Of a DNA stretch of 5,497 nt, positions 3,676-5,497 are shown in pieces. The stretch comes from DASZVN01 sp035547055. GTDB taxonomy: Bacteria > Pseudomonadota > Alphaproteobacteria > Rhizobiales > Methylopilaceae. The stretch covers positions 1 through 5,497 of the forward strand of contig DASZVN010000147.1 of the NCBI GenBank assembly GCA_035547055.1, written 5' to 3'. Each line of letters opens with the position of its first letter. Positions within the stretch are counted from its first letter, which is position 1. The notes under the pieces are model-generated. The model was not told where the DNA came from and did not search any database. It saw only the letters and a list, made by a program, of their open reading frames with translations. A program made the position numbers and the translations under genes.

Positions 3676-5067
3676 ATGGCCGCGACCGCAGACGAGCAAT
3701 TGCTGCTGGAGCTGATCGACGACGCCCGCCTCAACCTCCTCGGCGACGCCGCCCGCTATATCGCGTCCTATTCGCCGCTGAAATCGAAGGATCCGCAGAT
3801 CCAGAACGATCTTACGTATTTCAAGGTCGACGGCGCGCTGCTGCATCAGCAGTTCGCGGCGCTGAAGCCGGTCCAGCCGCTCGCCTGGAACGATGACCTC
3901 GCCGCCGCGGCGCGCGGCCACGACCGGGCGATGATCGCCGCCGACGACCAGGAACATCAGGTGACGGGCGAACCGGATCCGGTGACCCGCGACGAGAACG
4001 CCGGCTATACCGGATGGACCGATCTCGGCGAGAACATCTTCGCCTACGCGAGCAGTATTCTGGAGGCCCATGCCGGCTACATGGTCGACTGGGGCGGCCC
4101 GGCGAGCAGCGGCGGGATGCAGTCGCCGCCCGGGCATCGCGACAACATCATGGACGCCGATTTCCGCGAGGTCGGGGTCGGCGTCGTGGCCGAGAGCAAT
4201 CCCCAGACCGAGGTCGGTCCCCTGGTGACGACCGAGGATTTCGGCAGCCGCGGCACGCATGGCGTCTTCATCCTCGGCGTCGCCTACGCCGACAAGGACC
4301 ATGACGATTTCTACTCGGTCGGCGAGGGGACGAAGGGCCTCAAGGTCTCGCTCGGCGCCGACCACGCCACTTCGGCCGCGGCCGGCGGCTACACGCTTTC
4401 GACCGACGCGACCGGCCGGCAGGTGGTGACGCTGAAGGGCGCCGGCCTCACCGGCGCGGCCAAGGTGACGCTGACGCTGCACGACGGCGACAACGTCAAG
4501 CTCGACGTGATCGACGGGCACACGCTGCACACCTCCGCCTCGGCGACGGTCGCGCGCGGCGGCATCACCGAGATCGACGGGCTCGGCATCCTCGGCCTCA
4601 GCCTCGCGGCCGGCGCGGGCAACCAGACCATCGTCGGCACCGCGGGGAAGGACACGCTGTCGGGCGGCGCGGGCAACGACGCGCTCTCCGGCGCGGCGGG
4701 CGCCGACACGATCGACGGCGGCGCCGGGCGCGACCATCTGTGGGGCGGCGCCGGGGCGGACAGCTTCGTCTTCGACACCGCGCTCGGCGCCAACAATGTC
4801 GACACCATCTCGGGCTTCGCCCACGGCAGCGACCAGATCGACCTCGACCACGCGATTTTCGGCGGCATCGGCAGCCGCGGCGCGCTCAAGGCGGGCTTCT
4901 TCCACGCCGGCACGGCCGCCCACGACGGCAACGACCACATCATCTACGATACCCACACCGGCGCGCTGTTCTACGACCCCGACGGCACCGGCGCCGACGC
5001 CGAGGTGCAGTTCGCCACGCTCGCCCGCCACCCGGCGCTGACCGCCGCGGATTTCATGGTGGCGTGA
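3676..5067 (+). CDS. CAP-domain protein with RTX calcium-binding repeats, predicted type I secreted
   Basis: This encodes 463 residues. Residues of about 10-205 form a CAP (SCP/PR-1-like) domain: LIDDARLN at 13-20, LAWNDDLAAAARGHDRAM with His82, GEN with Glu119, and PPGHRDNIMDADFREVGVGV with His154. These are the usual positions of the CAP His/Glu cavity. An EF-hand-like loop follows, DKDHDDFYSVGE (206-217), with acidic residues at loop positions 1, 3, 5 and 12. A beta-rich linker spans about 218-305. RTX nonapeptide repeats of GGxGxD type cover about 318-365 (SGGAGNDALSG, DGGAGRDHLWGGAGADSF). The remaining residues resemble the C-terminal region of serralysin-type proteins, where the type I secretion signal resides. 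There is no N-terminal signal peptide, consistent with one-step export; calcium outside the cell should fold the repeats. No ABC exporter genes are in the window. The biological role of bacterial CAP-RTX proteins is poorly known; adhesion, lipid binding or a biofilm role are possibilities only. GGAGG at 3664 supports the start. Confidence 0.88.
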   Translation: MAATADEQLLLELIDDARLNLLGDAARYIASYSPLKSKDPQIQNDLTYFKVDGALLHQQFAALKPVQPLAWNDDLAAAARGHDRAMIAADDQEHQVTGEPDPVTRDENAGYTGWTDLGENIFAYASSILEAHAGYMVDWGGPASSGGMQSPPGHRDNIMDADFREVGVGVVAESNPQTEVGPLVTTEDFGSRGTHGVFILGVAYADKDHDDFYSVGEGTKGLKVSLGADHATSAAAGGYTLSTDATGRQVVTLKGAGLTGAAKVTLTLHDGDNVKLDVIDGHTLHTSASATVARGGITEIDGLGILGLSLAAGAGNQTIVGTAGKDTLSGGAGNDALSGAAGADTIDGGAGRDHLWGGAGADSFVFDTALGANNVDTISGFAHGSDQIDLDHAIFGGIGSRGALKAGFFHAGTAAHDGNDHIIYDTHTGALFYDPDGTGADAEVQFATLARHPALTAADFMVA

Positions 5068-5072
5068 GCTGT

Positions 5073-5390
5073 ATGAAGAGGGACATCGATCTCGTCATCT
5101 TTGACTGTGACGGCGTCCTCGTCGACAGCGAGCCGCTTTCATGCCGCATCCGAGCGGAGTGGCTGACCGAGGTGGGCTATCCGATTTCCGCCGACGAGGT
5201 GACGCGGCGCTTCATCGGTGTCTCGGAACGTGATCTCAGGCGGGAGATCGAGGCGGAGATCGGCCGTGCCCTGCCGCCGGATGAGCACGAGACTCGGCTC
5301 AAGGCGCTGCTCGAGGAAGGATTGGCGCCCGTTGCCGGCATGGCGGTGTTGCTGGGCGATGTCCTAGGCTCCGTACTCAATAAGTTCTAG
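5073..5390 (+). pseudogene. HAD-superfamily hydrolase (phosphatase/phosphoglucomutase-like), 5' fragment interrupted by an IS
   Basis: The open frame encodes 105 residues, where the family usually has about 210-230. Residues 9-20, IFDCDGVLVDSE, are HAD motif I, with nucleophile Asp11 and acid/base Asp13, as in phosphoglycolate-phosphatase and beta-phosphoglucomutase relatives. Residues of about 21-85 fit the start of the helical cap domain, and LAPVAGMAVLL (84-94) fits the segment leading back to the core. Motifs II (Ser/Thr), III (Lys) and IV (acidic pair) are missing, so the fragment should be inactive. Native codons run to about residue 98; the last seven (GSVLNKF) and the TAG come from the IS left end starting at 5367. 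The gene starts 5 bases after the CAP/RTX stop and may be cotranscribed. An in-frame GTG at 5064, overlapping that stop, is an alternative start. The rest of the gene may lie beyond the IS, outside the window. Confidence 0.8.
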
Positions 5391-5410
5391 CGGCGCGGCG
5401 GGGTTGCTGA

Positions 5411-5439
5411 TTCAAGGCCTCGTGGAAGGGAGCCTTGAA
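5411..5439 (+). promoter_or_regulatory. Hairpin holding the transposase ribosome binding site in its loop
   Basis: TTCAAGGC (5411-5418) and GCCTTGAA (5432-5439) are perfect 8-bp inverted repeats ending one base before the ATG. The 13-base loop contains GGAAGGG (5424-5430), the likely Shine-Dalgarno sequence. In readthrough transcripts this stem could limit initiation, a known way that IS elements avoid activation from outside promoters. The role here is inferred. Confidence 0.5.
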
Positions 5440-5440
5440 G

Positions 5441-5497
5441 ATGGCGAAGCAGGTTCGATGGCTGAGCGACGAGGAGTGGGCTCGGATCGAGCCGCTG
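5441..5497 (+). CDS. IS5-family transposase, N-terminal fragment (cut by window edge)
   Basis: Nineteen codons are visible, MAKQVRWLSDEEWARIEPL. The WLSDEEWARIEPL pattern is typical of the DUF4096-type helix-turn-helix start of IS5-family transposases, which binds the element's ends. The ATG at 5441 has GGAAGGG about 10 bases upstream. The catalytic domain lies beyond the window, so it cannot be decided whether this is the same element type as the C-terminal fragment at the window's left edge. The direction is the same. Confidence 0.8.
   Translation, partial: MAKQVRWLSDEEWARIEPL

Larger units (their letters stand above)
5367..5497 (+). mobile_element. Left end of an IS5-family insertion sequence (continues past the window)
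   Basis: The end is inferred at 5367, after CTA (5364-5366), where the HAD reading frame loses family character. The terminal sequence GGCTCCGTACTCAATAAG resembles the right end of the first IS. About 74 bases of leader precede the transposase ATG. The position fits insertion into CTAG with TA duplicated, as known for some IS5 subgroups. The right junction and the target duplication are outside the window. Confidence 0.65.

Noticed and set aside
2958..3896. Plus-strand frame of 312 codons across repeat copy 2 and arfB
   Set aside because: It runs antisense to arfB and through a palindrome, with Ser/Arg/Ala low-complexity translation.
3652..5031. 459-codon minus-strand open frame across the CAP/RTX gene
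   Set aside because: It is antisense to a gene with strong CAP and RTX motifs, and its Val/Gly/Asp/Arg-rich translation has no motif.

Overview
This is high-GC DNA, probably from an alphaproteobacterium of the Hyphomicrobiales (rhizobial/methylobacterial group). The evidence is the GC-rich codon use, several intergenic palindromic repeats of a type I recognise from those genomes (notably the 49-bp element at 190-238), and IS5-family transposase ends resembling rhizobial ones. No rRNA, tRNA or CRISPR array was seen. The genus cannot be fixed from the sequence alone.

Layout. The window opens in the last 45 codons of an IS5-family transposase (1-140), read left to right. It closes in the first 19 codons of another IS5-family transposase in the same direction (from 5441). 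Between these ends lie about 5.2 kb of chromosomal-type genes. First come two adjacent palindromes (137-179 and 190-238), then a small secreted histidine-rich protein (358-687, +). A long hairpin at 701-761 separates it from a leftward three-gene group: Rieske [2Fe-2S] protein (2514-2879), a small protein of unknown function (2009-2527, or from 2296), and an Amidohydro_2-family enzyme (778-2007). The three genes overlap or abut, so they look like one translationally coupled operon. A TTGACA-containing promoter lies upstream at 2921-2948. Further right are arfB (3119-3544, -), for rescue of stalled ribosomes, and divergently a CAP-domain protein with RTX repeats (3676-5067, +), a likely type I secretion substrate. 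Five bases after it starts a HAD-family hydrolase (5073, +), cut after about 98 codons by the second IS.

How the parts fit. The Rieske protein and amidohydrolase probably act in one oxidative or catabolic pathway, but no oxygenase large subunit or reductase is visible and the substrate is unknown. The Rieske gene is bracketed by two inverted copies of one long palindromic repeat family. The downstream copy lies within the open frame of the small gene and may be translated as an in-frame insert. The two IS ends share related terminal sequences and both sit at CTAG sites. In the left one, the transposase stop codon appears to be supplied by the target site.
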